DNA of 64,000 bases, taken from Streptomyces melanogenes. Lineage in GTDB: Bacteria > Actinomycetota > Actinomycetes > Streptomycetales > Streptomycetaceae. Position numbers and translations under genes: made by a program. Within the stretch, counting starts at the first letter, position 1; each line of letters opens with the position of its first letter. The notes below the pieces were generated by a model. It made no database searches and was not told the DNA's origin. It saw only the letters and a program-made list of their open reading frames with translations. The stretch lies in assembly GCF_014649795.1 (NCBI RefSeq), contig NZ_BMTS01000007.1, forward strand, positions 62,001 to 126,000, read 5' to 3'. Below are positions 23,870 to 32,800 of the stretch, piece by piece.

Positions 23870-25081
23870 TCACTTTTTCCCCTTCAGCGCGGCCACGTCC
23901 TTGGCCAGCGACGTCACCTGGGTGGTGAGTATCCCGATCTGCTTGGCCAAGGCCGTCAGGCCGTCCTGTCGGCCCGTGCTGCCGTTGCGGTTGCCCGCGC
24001 GGCTACGCGTTCGGGCGACCCCGGCCGGGACCCCGGTGATCTGGATGCCCACTTCCTGCCACGCCGCCAGCACGGCCAACTGCTCGGCGCTGCCGGCCCC
24101 GTACAGCGCCTCGGCCTTCTGGTAGGTGGTGTCCGCGAAGTCCTGGAACTGGGTTTCGGCGGTGGAGGCCTTGAGCGCTTCGTACCAGATGAGCCCGGCG
24201 GCCTCCCAGGCGAATCCGCCGATGCCCGTCGCGGTGAGGTAGAACGCCTTGTTCGGGATGCCGGAGTTGATGTGCACTCCGCCGTTGTCGCCCCTCTCGG
24301 TGTCCGGCAGGTGGACGAACCTGCTCATGTGGTCGGGCTGGGGGTCCTTGCCGAACAGGGCGTTGTCGTAGGCCTGGCCCGGGGCTTTCATCGATCGCAG
24401 GGCGTCGGCGTCGATTCCCGGGGTGAAGACCTCGGGTCCGATCAGCCAGTCCGCCGTGTCGGCCGACTCCTTTCGGAACCACTGCTTGACCAGCGACCCG
24501 AAGACGTCCGAGATGGACTCGTTGAGGGCTCCGGACTGGTCGTGATAGGCGAGGCCCGCCGTGTTCTCGGTGACTCCGTGCGTCAATTCGTGGGCGATCA
24601 CGTCGAGGGAGCCGGTGAAGTCGGTGAACACCTCTCCGTCTCCGTCGCCGAAGACCATCTGCTGCCCGTCCCAGAACGCGTTGTTGTACTTCGCGCTGAA
24701 GTGGACGTATCCGTCCAGGCGCATCCCCCGGTCGTCGATGGAATTGCGGTTGAACACCTCGTGGTAGAAGTCGTGCGTCGTACCGAGGCCGTCGAACGCC
24801 CGGTTGACGGAATCGTCGGTGGACGCCGGTCCGTCTTCCGAGCGGGCCAGCGCGGACACGGGCAGCGACCTGCCGTTCTGGCAGTCGAAGACGGTACGTC
24901 GGCCGTTGCCGGGGGTGGCGGTACCGGCGAAGGACGCCCGGACAGCGCGCTCACCACGCAACCCTGCGGTGGTCAGCAAGGTGTCCAAGGCGGCTTGGTG
25001 CACCTCGGTCTTGTCGCTTCTCAGGAGCTTTTCGAGAAGGAGCGGGGGAACGATGCAGTTGGGGCGGCAGGTCCTGGTCAT
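23870..25081 (-). CDS. Protealysin-like M4 metalloprotease with short propeptide
   Basis: A 403-residue thermolysin-fold zinc protease. The zinc site is HELTH (164-168) with the third ligand Glu188 in NESISD, and His270 in GVHINSG is the transition-state residue. It lacks a signal peptide and the long FTP/PepSY propeptide. Instead it begins MTRTCRPNCIVPPLLLEKLL, carrying the C-I-V-P-P-x-L-L element of protealysin-type short propeptides. The start at 25081 is preferred over a frame 61 codons longer because this element must be N-terminal. The C-terminal 45 residues, after GVPAGVA, form a predicted coiled coil (LAKQIGILTTQVTSLAKDVAAL), unusual for the family. It is paired with an emfourin gene. 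Confidence 0.9.
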   Translation of the reverse strand: MTRTCRPNCIVPPLLLEKLLRSDKTEVHQAALDTLLTTAGLRGERAVRASFAGTATPGNGRRTVFDCQNGRSLPVSALARSEDGPASTDDSVNRAFDGLGTTHDFYHEVFNRNSIDDRGMRLDGYVHFSAKYNNAFWDGQQMVFGDGDGEVFTDFTGSLDVIAHELTHGVTENTAGLAYHDQSGALNESISDVFGSLVKQWFRKESADTADWLIGPEVFTPGIDADALRSMKAPGQAYDNALFGKDPQPDHMSRFVHLPDTERGDNGGVHINSGIPNKAFYLTATGIGGFAWEAAGLIWYEALKASTAETQFQDFADTTYQKAEALYGAGSAEQLAVLAAWQEVGIQITGVPAGVARTRSRAGNRNGSTGRQDGLTALAKQIGILTTQVTSLAKDVAALKGKK

Positions 25082-25294
25082 CGGATACCTCGCGCGAAAG
25101 CGAAAGAGGAGCGGCCGTTGAGCGGCCGTTGAGCCCCGCTCACAGCCGAATGGAGCGAAAGGTGCCTCCCGGCGCGCAGCCCGCGCCGAATGGCGAGCGG
25201 TTCCGCTGTCCGCGCCGCGCGCATGCAGGCAGAGGCGAAAGGCGTGTCTACTTCGAGTATCCATTTGATGCCGTGGCAGTGCACCCCCAGCGGT

Positions 25295-25867
25295 TTATGC
25301 GGCCTGCCTCGTCGTCCGCGTCAGGCGCCGCGCCAGCGTGTGCACCGTGCCTGTCGCCACGGGCAACAGGGCGAGGCCGAGGGCCCGGGAGGCGGGTGGG
25401 AGGCCCGCGCGGCGCAGATGGGACAGGGCCCACAGGCTGTACGGGATCACCACGGTGGGCGAGGTCGCCACGCCCGGGGTCGGGCCGTGATAGGCGGCCG
25501 ACTGGGCGACGTGCGCCACGCCGTGGAGGCCGAAGCCGGTCAGGACGGTGCGGAAGAACGCGCTGCGCCCCTGGGTGCGGGCGCCGTCCGCCGCCGCGGC
25601 TGCCATCAGCAGGGCCATCAGGCCGATCGCGGTGTTCACCTGGGGCTGGGTGACCTCCATCCGGCTCCACATCGCGTCCGGGACGCGCGGGAAGCGGGCC
25701 TTGAGGCGCGGCACGGCGGAGCGGGACCAGGGAGCCATGGTGAGCAGCTCCTCCGCATCGTTGACCGCCCAGGCCGCGAACAACCCCCAGTAGACACCGG
25801 TGGGTACGACGTGTGTCCCCGCGGACGCCGCCGGATGCGCAGGTGTCCTGTGCCGTGCACGAGTCAT
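25295..25867 (-). CDS. HXXEE-domain integral membrane protein
   Basis: A 190-residue membrane protein with about five hydrophobic stretches, resembling the HXXEE family, named for a His-x-x-Glu-Glu motif in the first membrane segment. Here the motif reads N-D-A-E-E (36-40), so the His is replaced by Asn while both glutamates stay. The function of the family is unknown. It is divergent from a TetR gene, and an 18-bp palindrome lies in the 54-bp gap, so the two are probably coregulated. Confidence 0.72.
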   Translation of the reverse strand: MTRARHRTPAHPAASAGTHVVPTGVYWGLFAAWAVNDAEELLTMAPWSRSAVPRLKARFPRVPDAMWSRMEVTQPQVNTAIGLMALLMAAAAADGARTQGRSAFFRTVLTGFGLHGVAHVAQSAAYHGPTPGVATSPTVVIPYSLWALSHLRRAGLPPASRALGLALLPVATGTVHTLARRLTRTTRQAA

Positions 25868-25886
25868 GCTTCCCCCTCAAGAAGTG

Positions 25887-25904
25887 CAACGCAACGTTGC
25901 GTTG
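25887..25904. promoter_or_regulatory. Perfect 18-bp palindromic operator
   Basis: CAACGCAACGTTGCGTTG is an exact palindrome of two 9-bp arms. It is centred between the HXXEE gene (start 25867) and the TetR gene (start 25922). It is the likely TetR binding site controlling both. Confidence 0.85.
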
Positions 25905-25921
25905 TGTTTTACGGTATCCGC

Positions 25922-26542
25922 ATGGGTGAATCCAGTACGAGCAGTTCCCGGCGACGCACGGCGGGCACCGGTCCGCGCGCCGCCGAACGTATCCACGAGG
26001 CCACGTTGGAACTCCTCATCGAACGCGGCTACCAGAAGCTGACCGTGGAGGCCGTCGCCGAGAGGGCGGGGGTGAACAAGACGACGATCTACCGGTGGTG
26101 GCCGTCCAAGGGCCCACTGCTGCGGGCCGCGCTGCTCCGCTCCCGGGTGCTCGACATCGACATTCCCGACACCGGAACCCTCCGGGGCGATCTGATCGCG
26201 CTTGCCGGACAGATGGCCCGCCTGGTGAACGGAGAGCGCACCGGCCTCGTCGCCCGTGCCATGCTCAGCGGCGGCGCCCAGGACGAACTCGCCCTCCTCG
26301 CCCGGGACTTCTTCGCCGACCGCCTCGAACAGGAACGGCCACTGTTCGCCCGTGCCGTCGCCCGCGGCGAACTGGCGGCGGACGCGGACCCCGCCCTGCT
26401 CGTCGACCTCATCGCGGGCGCCGTGTGGATGCGGATCCTGCTACGGCAACTCCCGGCCGGAGAAGGCTTCGTGGAGGCCGTGGTCGACGCGGTGCTGCGG
26501 CCCGTCGGCGTCCCACTCGCCTCGGTGGAGGGCCCGCGCTGA
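25922..26542 (+). CDS. TetR-family repressor (TetR/AcrR C-terminal type)
   Basis: A 206-residue regulator. The HTH VEAVAERAGVNKTTIYRWWP (around residues 43-62) is of the TTIYRWWP class, usually joined to a TetR_C_11/33-like ligand domain. The ATG at 25922 lies 17 bp behind the 18-bp palindrome, so the operator overlaps the promoter or start of its own mRNA. Divergent partner: the HXXEE membrane protein. Confidence 0.9.
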   Translation: MGESSTSSSRRRTAGTGPRAAERIHEATLELLIERGYQKLTVEAVAERAGVNKTTIYRWWPSKGPLLRAALLRSRVLDIDIPDTGTLRGDLIALAGQMARLVNGERTGLVARAMLSGGAQDELALLARDFFADRLEQERPLFARAVARGELAADADPALLVDLIAGAVWMRILLRQLPAGEGFVEAVVDAVLRPVGVPLASVEGPR

Positions 26543-26587
26543 CAGTGCAGTCGGCCCGCGCGGGTCGGTCCCTGCCCTTCGCGCTGG

Positions 26588-27586
26588 TCAGCGGTCCAGT
26601 ACGTGGCCGTCGTCCGGGCGGTGGTCGCGGGAGCGGCGCAGGTCGGTGGTGACGTAGGTGCGTTGCAGCCAGCGGTCCGCTCCGTCGTAGCGGGGGTGGA
26701 AGGCGGTGCGGCCGTGGACGGTGACGCGGTTGTCGATGACGACCAGGTCGCCGGGGGTCAGGCGCAGGGTGCGGGCGGTCGCCTCGCAGGCGCGGCCGAA
26801 CGCGCTCAGCGCCGCGGTGGCCCGCGGGGTGAGCGGGGTCGTGACCAGCTGGGCCATGCGGATGTCGGGGTCCTCGGCCGCACCTGACAGCACGGGCGTG
26901 GCCTCGGGCGTGTTCGCGGACGCGTCGGGGCTGAAGGAGGGCGGCGGTGTGGTGATGAACTCCGGTGCGAACAGGGCCTGCCGGTCGGTCGGGGTGAGCA
27001 GTGGCAGTGCTTCGCGGATACCGGCGGTGCGCAGACCGGCCGTACGGTCGTGGTCGGCGCGCAGGCACAGGAAGACCACGTAGTCGGGCGGGTGGGGATG
27101 GAAGCCGTTCTCGGTGTGGAAGGAGAGCGGCGCCGAACCGGCGTTGCCGTGGAAGGTCTCCTGCCCGGGCACGGGCACGACGTCCTGGACGAGGGCGCCG
27201 GACTTCTCGGCGAGGTAGGCGAGCGGCTCGCCGAGCCCGCAGGCCACCATCGTGAGTATCGCGGCCGGGACGGTGACCCGGCGCTGGACCGAGTTGGGCA
27301 GGGCCGGTGTCGCGGGTAGGGCCGCCTCATCGATGGGCAGCCCGCCAATGACCAAGGTGCCGTGCGGGCCGGACTCCCTGCGGAACCGGCGTACTTCCCG
27401 GCGCAGCAGCAGCGGAAGGTCCTCCCAGGCGTCCCGGGCCCGTGCCAGCCACTTCGGGCTGTCGATCTGGTCGTCCCCGCCGGTGCACAGCGTGCGGGCC
27501 ACTTGCTCGCACACGTCGGCATCGGCCGGTTCGAGTTCCCAGTCGGCGGCAGTGCTGCGGGTGGTGCCGGGCGTCATCTCGGGCAT
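26588..27586 (-). CDS. Fe(II)/2-oxoglutarate amino-acid hydroxylase (VioC/clavaminate-synthase-like)
   Basis: A 332-residue non-haem iron oxygenase. Iron ligands are His157 and Glu159 in SFHTENGFH (an HxE variant) and His291 in DNRVTVHGR. The 2-oxoglutarate arginine is Arg309 in DRWLQRTYV. The HxE motif, the lid GLGEPLAYLAEKSG and the tail FHPRYDGADRWLQR are typical of the clavaminate synthase-like group that beta-hydroxylates free arginine and related amino acids (VioC, OrfP, enduracididine hydroxylase). The start at 27586 has AGGAGA in front. It lies 38 bp behind the unknown gene on the same strand, so they probably act on one product. No peptide synthetase is nearby. Confidence 0.87.
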   Translation of the reverse strand: MPEMTPGTTRSTAADWELEPADADVCEQVARTLCTGGDDQIDSPKWLARARDAWEDLPLLLRREVRRFRRESGPHGTLVIGGLPIDEAALPATPALPNSVQRRVTVPAAILTMVACGLGEPLAYLAEKSGALVQDVVPVPGQETFHGNAGSAPLSFHTENGFHPHPPDYVVFLCLRADHDRTAGLRTAGIREALPLLTPTDRQALFAPEFITTPPPSFSPDASANTPEATPVLSGAAEDPDIRMAQLVTTPLTPRATAALSAFGRACEATARTLRLTPGDLVVIDNRVTVHGRTAFHPRYDGADRWLQRTYVTTDLRRSRDHRPDDGHVLDR

Positions 27587-27624
27587 CAGGTCTCCTGCCG
27601 GGTGTGGGCGTCGGACGCGCGGAC

Positions 27625-28743
27625 TCACGAGTGGCGCAGGCCGGCCACCGCGTCGGCGACGTAGTGGTCCCCGAAGCGGATCAGCGGGGCGTACTGGGCC
27701 GCGCGGCGATGGCGCATCAGCCGTAGTTCGGCGACGGCGTTGTCGGGTCCCTCGGGTCGCTGGGCGAGGGAACGGCGCAGATGCACCATCGAGTACGCCA
27801 GGGTGACGTGCCGTTCACCGTCCACGATGTCGGCTTCCAGCAGCGCGCCCCGTGCCTCGGCCAGCTGCGGGGCGCGGGCCGCCAACTGTTCGTAGGAGTC
27901 GGGAACCACGGCCAGCAGGTCCTTCATCGCCGCCCGGAACAGCTTGTAGCCGCGATGCTGGCGCCCGCTCAACGGCATGTCCACCGACGGCGGCGCCATG
28001 CTCTGGCGTACCGTCGCCATGTAGTAGTCGGTCGGGATCGTACTGGCGTGGGTCATGGCCGCCGGGAAACCCCGTACGTACGCCGTCGCATCCGCCAGCC
28101 GCAGCAGCGCGGCATCGCTGTCGCCGTGCCGGAGTCGGTGGGTGGCGTCGGATACGGCGACCGCGGCGCAGATGTTGAACAGGACGTGGACCTGGTGTCC
28201 GATGAGCCACCGGGCACTCCACACACTCTCCAGCGACGGCCCCGCACCGGGCTCGGGGAGGACCATCGGCAACGCGCGGTCGGGATCGGTGCCCGGCGCC
28301 GCACCCGTGAGGTCGAGCAACGCCTGCCGCATCCCGGCCACTTCCAGCGCCAGGTCGGCACCCGACAGCGGAGCCTCACACAGATCCTCCAGACCGCGCT
28401 GGATGACGAGGGCGCCGTGCAGAGCGGCCTGCTGATCCGACAGCTCCACCTCACGGACGCGGAAGTACGACTGACTGGTCGACTCCGCCGGAACGTCCTC
28501 ACCGGCCACGATCGGAGCCAGCGCCGACAGCGCGGTCACCAACTCACCGACAGCGGCGGTGGCTCGCCGCAGCGCGTCGGTCCGCTCGATCGGTCCGGCG
28601 TGGGTCGGTATCTCGGCCAGTGCGTGTGCGGTGCGCTCCGCCTCGGCTTCGACCCGTGGGCCCAGTGCCGGGAGGGGCCGCCCGCTTCGGGGTTCACGGA
28701 AGACAGCGACGGCAGGATGACCGGCAACCGGTTGTAAGCCCAT
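27625..28743 (-). CDS. Unrecognised helical protein, possible haem-dioxygenase-like enzyme
   Basis: A 372-residue soluble, mostly helical protein that I do not recognise with confidence. It has no signal peptide or membrane segment. Noteworthy stretches are RWLIGHQVHVLFNICAAVAV (about 176-195), IPTDYYMATVRQSMAPP (about 232-248) and LSGRQHRGYKLFRAAM (about 254-269). The last two recall the layout of the tryptophan 2,3-dioxygenase superfamily, especially PrnB (fold-level hint only). It is the upstream member of a pair with the 2-oxoglutarate hydroxylase, which suggests a two-step modification of an amino acid. It starts 28 bp behind the LuxR gene. Confidence 0.55.
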   Translation of the reverse strand: MGLQPVAGHPAVAVFREPRSGRPLPALGPRVEAEAERTAHALAEIPTHAGPIERTDALRRATAAVGELVTALSALAPIVAGEDVPAESTSQSYFRVREVELSDQQAALHGALVIQRGLEDLCEAPLSGADLALEVAGMRQALLDLTGAAPGTDPDRALPMVLPEPGAGPSLESVWSARWLIGHQVHVLFNICAAVAVSDATHRLRHGDSDAALLRLADATAYVRGFPAAMTHASTIPTDYYMATVRQSMAPPSVDMPLSGRQHRGYKLFRAAMKDLLAVVPDSYEQLAARAPQLAEARGALLEADIVDGERHVTLAYSMVHLRRSLAQRPEGPDNAVAELRLMRHRRAAQYAPLIRFGDHYVADAVAGLRHS

Positions 28744-28771
28744 GGTGGAAGTGTTTCGCCAGGAACACCCC

Positions 28772-29739
28772 TCACGAAACCCCCAGGCGCGTCATATCCA
28801 CCCCCGACGCGCTGCGATCACCCCCGCCTGGAAGCGGTTGGCCGCGCCCAGTTCCTCGTGGAGGCGGCTGATCCGGCGCCGCATCGTCCGTACCGACCAG
28901 CCCAACTGGCGGGCGATCGCCTCGTCCTTGAGGCCGCCGACCAGCAGGGTGAGCATCTGGCGGTCCTCCTCGTTGAGGGGGTCGTCGGCGGGGGCGTCCA
29001 GCGGGGTGGCCGTGCGCCAGCAGAGTTCCCAGTAGTCGATCAGCCCGTCCAGGAGGGCGGAGGGGCGGATGACGGCCGCGCGTACCTCCGCGGTGAAGTC
29101 CAGCGAGAGCGGCATCAGGGCGAGGCGCCGGTCCGCGATGGCCAGTTTGATGCGGAGACCGGGCAGGACGCGGGCCTGCTCGCCACGGTGCACCAACTCG
29201 CGGATGTCGCCCAGGACACCGGGCCATTCCAGGGCCTCGGGGGCGTACACGGCGCGATAGCGGACGCCCCGGGTGAGGGCCGTCGCCTCGACCGGGTTGG
29301 AGGTGGTGAGTGCGTACGGCGGCCGGTCCAGGGTGATGACCTCCTCGCGCGCCTCCTGCTGCAGCTGGACGAACCAGCGGCCCAACGCCTCGCCACCGGT
29401 GATGACTTCGACCTGCGCGAAGCTGCCCTGCTGGGCCGTGGTGAACAGCCGGGAGAGCTCCCCGGCGGCCGCCCGTACACCGTCGAGGTCGGCGGTACGG
29501 GAGCGGACCAGGGACTCCAGGGCCGCGCCCGGCTCGATGGCCGCGTAGCGGCGGCGCGTTCCGGCGAGCCGCCCCACCAGGCCGTTCTCGCGCAGCCGGT
29601 CCAGGGCGCGGGCGACCCGCTCGGGCGAGCAGGACAGATCGTCGGCCAGCTCGGCGGGAGCGGCGGTGTGGCGGACGAGGATCGCTCGGTAGACGCTCTC
29701 GTCGAACGGGTCGATTCCGGCAGCGGTGAGCTGGGGCAT
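28772..29739 (-). CDS. TrmB-N / LuxR-C two-HTH transcriptional regulator
   Basis: A 322-residue regulator with a TrmB-like winged helix at the N-terminus (LADDLSCSPERVARALDRL, about residues 32-50). A C-terminal LuxR-type HTH ends it (LLVGGLKDEAIARQLGWSVRTMRRRISRLHEELGA, about 268-303, described here in two parts: helices KDEAIARQLGWS and RTMRRRISRLHEEL). This architecture is common in Streptomyces. It is divergent from the S8 protease gene (91 bp) and codirectional with the hydroxylase pair, so it could control either; such regulators are frequently found beside subtilase genes. Confidence 0.85.
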
Positions 29740-29830
29740 GGTGAGGATCTTGGCCCGTATGTGCCAGGGGCAGCAATGGGCCAGGCCAAATCATTGTCTG
29801 GACCACGGGATTCCGATTACTTGGTCTGGC

Positions 29831-32800
29831 ATGACCCCTCGAAGATCCCTCACTGCCGCACTGACGGTCGCCGTGCTCGGCGGCCTGCTGTCCGCGGTAC
29901 CCCAGTCCGCCACCGCGGACCCCCACCAGGATCCGGAGCAGCGCGTCATCGTCACGCTGACCGGGGAGGCCGCCGCCACCGGGAAGGGCGTTCTGCGCTC
30001 CGCCGACGCCCGGGCGATCGGCACCGACCGGGCCGCCCTCGCGGGCCGGCAGAAGTCGTTCCTCGACCGGGCCAAGGGCGCCGGGCTGCACACCGGTTCA
30101 CCACGCACCCTGAATCTCTTGCTCAACGCGGTCGCCGTGACGGTGAAGGCCTCCCAGGTCGCCGCGCTCAAGCGGCTGCCCGAGGTGGCCTCCGTGGTCC
30201 CCGATGCCAAGATGCACGTGCTCACCGATGCGAGTGTGCCGCTGGTCAACGCCCCGCAGGTGTGGCGGCGCAAGGACCCGGCGGGCAACAGCGCCGACGG
30301 CACGGGCACCACCGTCGCCGTCCTGGACAGCGGCGTCGACTACACCCATCCCGACCTCGGCGGCGGTTTCGGCGCGGGCCACAAGGTCGTCGGCGGCTAC
30401 GACTTCGCCAACGGCGACGCCGACCCGATGGACGACAACGGCCACGGCACCCATGTCGCGGGCATCATCGCGGGCAAGGCCGCCGAGAAGGACGGTGTCA
30501 CCGGTGTGGCGCCGGGCGCGAGCATCGTGGCGTACAAGGTCATGGACGACGCGGGGGAGGGCTACACCTCGGACATCGTGGCCGGTATCGAGGCCGCGAT
30601 CGACCCGGCCAATCCGCACCGCGCCGACGTGATCAACATGAGCCTGGGCGGCTACGGGGACGGCACCGACCCGCTCGGCGCGGCCGCGACCGCCGCCGTC
30701 AAGGCGGGTGTTGTCGTCGTCGCCTCCGCAGGCAACGAGGGCCCGGGCAGCGGCACCATCAGCACCCCGGCCGCCGCCGACGGCGTCATCGCGGTCGGCG
30801 CCTCCATCAGCGGACTGCGCATACCGAGCGCCGCCTACAAGGGCGGCGAGAAGATCCAGACGTACCGCGGAATGGTCTCCGCGAACCCGCCCGTCAAGCC
30901 CGTCACCACCGAGCTCGTCGACGTCGGCAAGGGCACCGCGGAGGACTGGGAGCGGGTCGGCGACGTCAAGGGCAAGGCCGTCCGCATCGACATGCTGGTC
31001 GCGCAGTCCTCGCGGGACCTGTACCTGACCGAGATCGAGATGGCTCGGGAGGCCGAGCGGCACGGCGCGGTCGCTCTCATCGGCGGGCCGTCCGGGGGCG
31101 GCGGCCCGGTGTTCGCCGCATCGCCGTCCCTGGCGCAGGACCAGCCCCAGTTCCGCTCCCTCGACGGCTCGGTCCCGCTCGCCGCGCAGACCTCCCTCAA
31201 GGACTCCGGCGACTCGCTGCGCATGGACACCATGGTCATGCTGGGCATGGACTCCACCCAGTACGCCGAGCTCGGCCGACGTCTGGCCAAGGGCAGGGTC
31301 GAGGTGACGATCACCGGCACGGACGTCACCGACCAGATCGCCTCGTTCTCCTCACGCGGCCCCGACCTTAGGTGGAACCTGAAGCCGGACCTGGTCGCAC
31401 CCGGCTACGACATCCGCTCCACCATCCCCAAGTCCCTCTACGCGCCCGGCTACTACCGTATGTCCGGTACGTCGATGGCGGCACCGCACGTCGCGGGCGC
31501 GGCCGCCCTGCTGCGCCAGCTGCACCCCGGTGAGACCCCGGCGAAGGTCACCTCCGCGCTGGTGGGCTCCACGAAGCGGCTCAAGGACTACGGGACGAGC
31601 ACCGTCGGCTCCGGCCGTCTCGACGTCGCCGCGGCCGCCGATGCGGCGGGCACCGGCATCACCACCACCCCGGCCACCCTCTCCTACGGCCTCGCCGACC
31701 TGGCCAAGCACACGGTGGGCGGCAGCAAGAAGCTCACGGTCACCAACTCCGGCACCAGGGCCCGCACGGTCCGGCTGAAGGCGAGCGGCGAGGCCCGGGT
31801 CAGCCCGGCCACCTTGCGCATCCCGGCGGGCGCCAGCGCTACGGCGACCGTGACCCTGCGGGCCGACCGCCCGTCGGGCGAGGCCGAGATCAGCGGCACG
31901 GTCACCGTCACCCCCGAGCACGGCACCGCACTGCGTGTCCCGTACCTCCTGGTCGTACGGCAGTTGTTCGTCCAGGCCGGTCCCGACCCGAGCGACGGCA
32001 CGTCCACGGCCGTCGTCCTCACCCCGGCCCCGCTGGCGAAGCCGCCGGTCCTGACCGTCACCCCGCCGCACGGCAGGCCCTACACCGTCACCACCACGCT
32101 GCGCGCCGGAAACGTCTACCAGGCGGAGATCACCGGCCGCGGCGAGGGCGCCCACCTGGTGTCCGCCGATGGTCGGACCACCGACGGCAAGACCCTGACC
32201 AGCAACCAGGACGGCTTCGAGGTCACCCCCGCGAACAGCCGCGGCTCCCGCTGGCAGCCCGTCGGCCCCAACTCCGAGAGCGGCGACATCACCACCGCGC
32301 GCAGCGCCCCCGGCGCCGCCGTCCTCACCCAGTACAACAAGCCCGGCCCCTGGTCCACCCAGGACAACGGCGCCACCTGGCAGCAGCACACCAGGCTGCC
32401 GCTCGGCGACGTGGGCGGCCAGGCCTTCACCGTCATCGACCCGAAGAACGCCAAGCGCTGGTGGTACGCGTCCAACAGCAGGTCCGGCATTCCCCGTGCC
32501 GGCTCGATCCTGCGCACCGAGGACGGCGGCCGCACCTGGCAGACGCTGAACACCCCCGACACACGCATCACCGGCTTCCTCACCGACGAGGCGGGCAGGA
32601 CCCTGGTCGCCGTCACCGCCACCGACCTGCTGCTCAGCAAGGACGGCGGCGACACCTGGACCACCGAGCCCCTCGGCATCCCCGTCGACGCCGTCTACGA
32701 CGTGGCGATCGGCGGTGACAGCCTCTACTTCTCGGCGGGCAAGTCGCTGTGGAAGCGCGACGGCCTGTCCTCCGGCCCCCTGGGCAAAGCCACCAAGGTG

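Noticed and set aside
25082..25294. Small ORF between the protease and HXXEE genes
   Set aside because: Low-complexity GC-rich shadow without ribosome site; the tandem GAGCGGCCGTT copies near 25110-25135 look like a short local duplication only.
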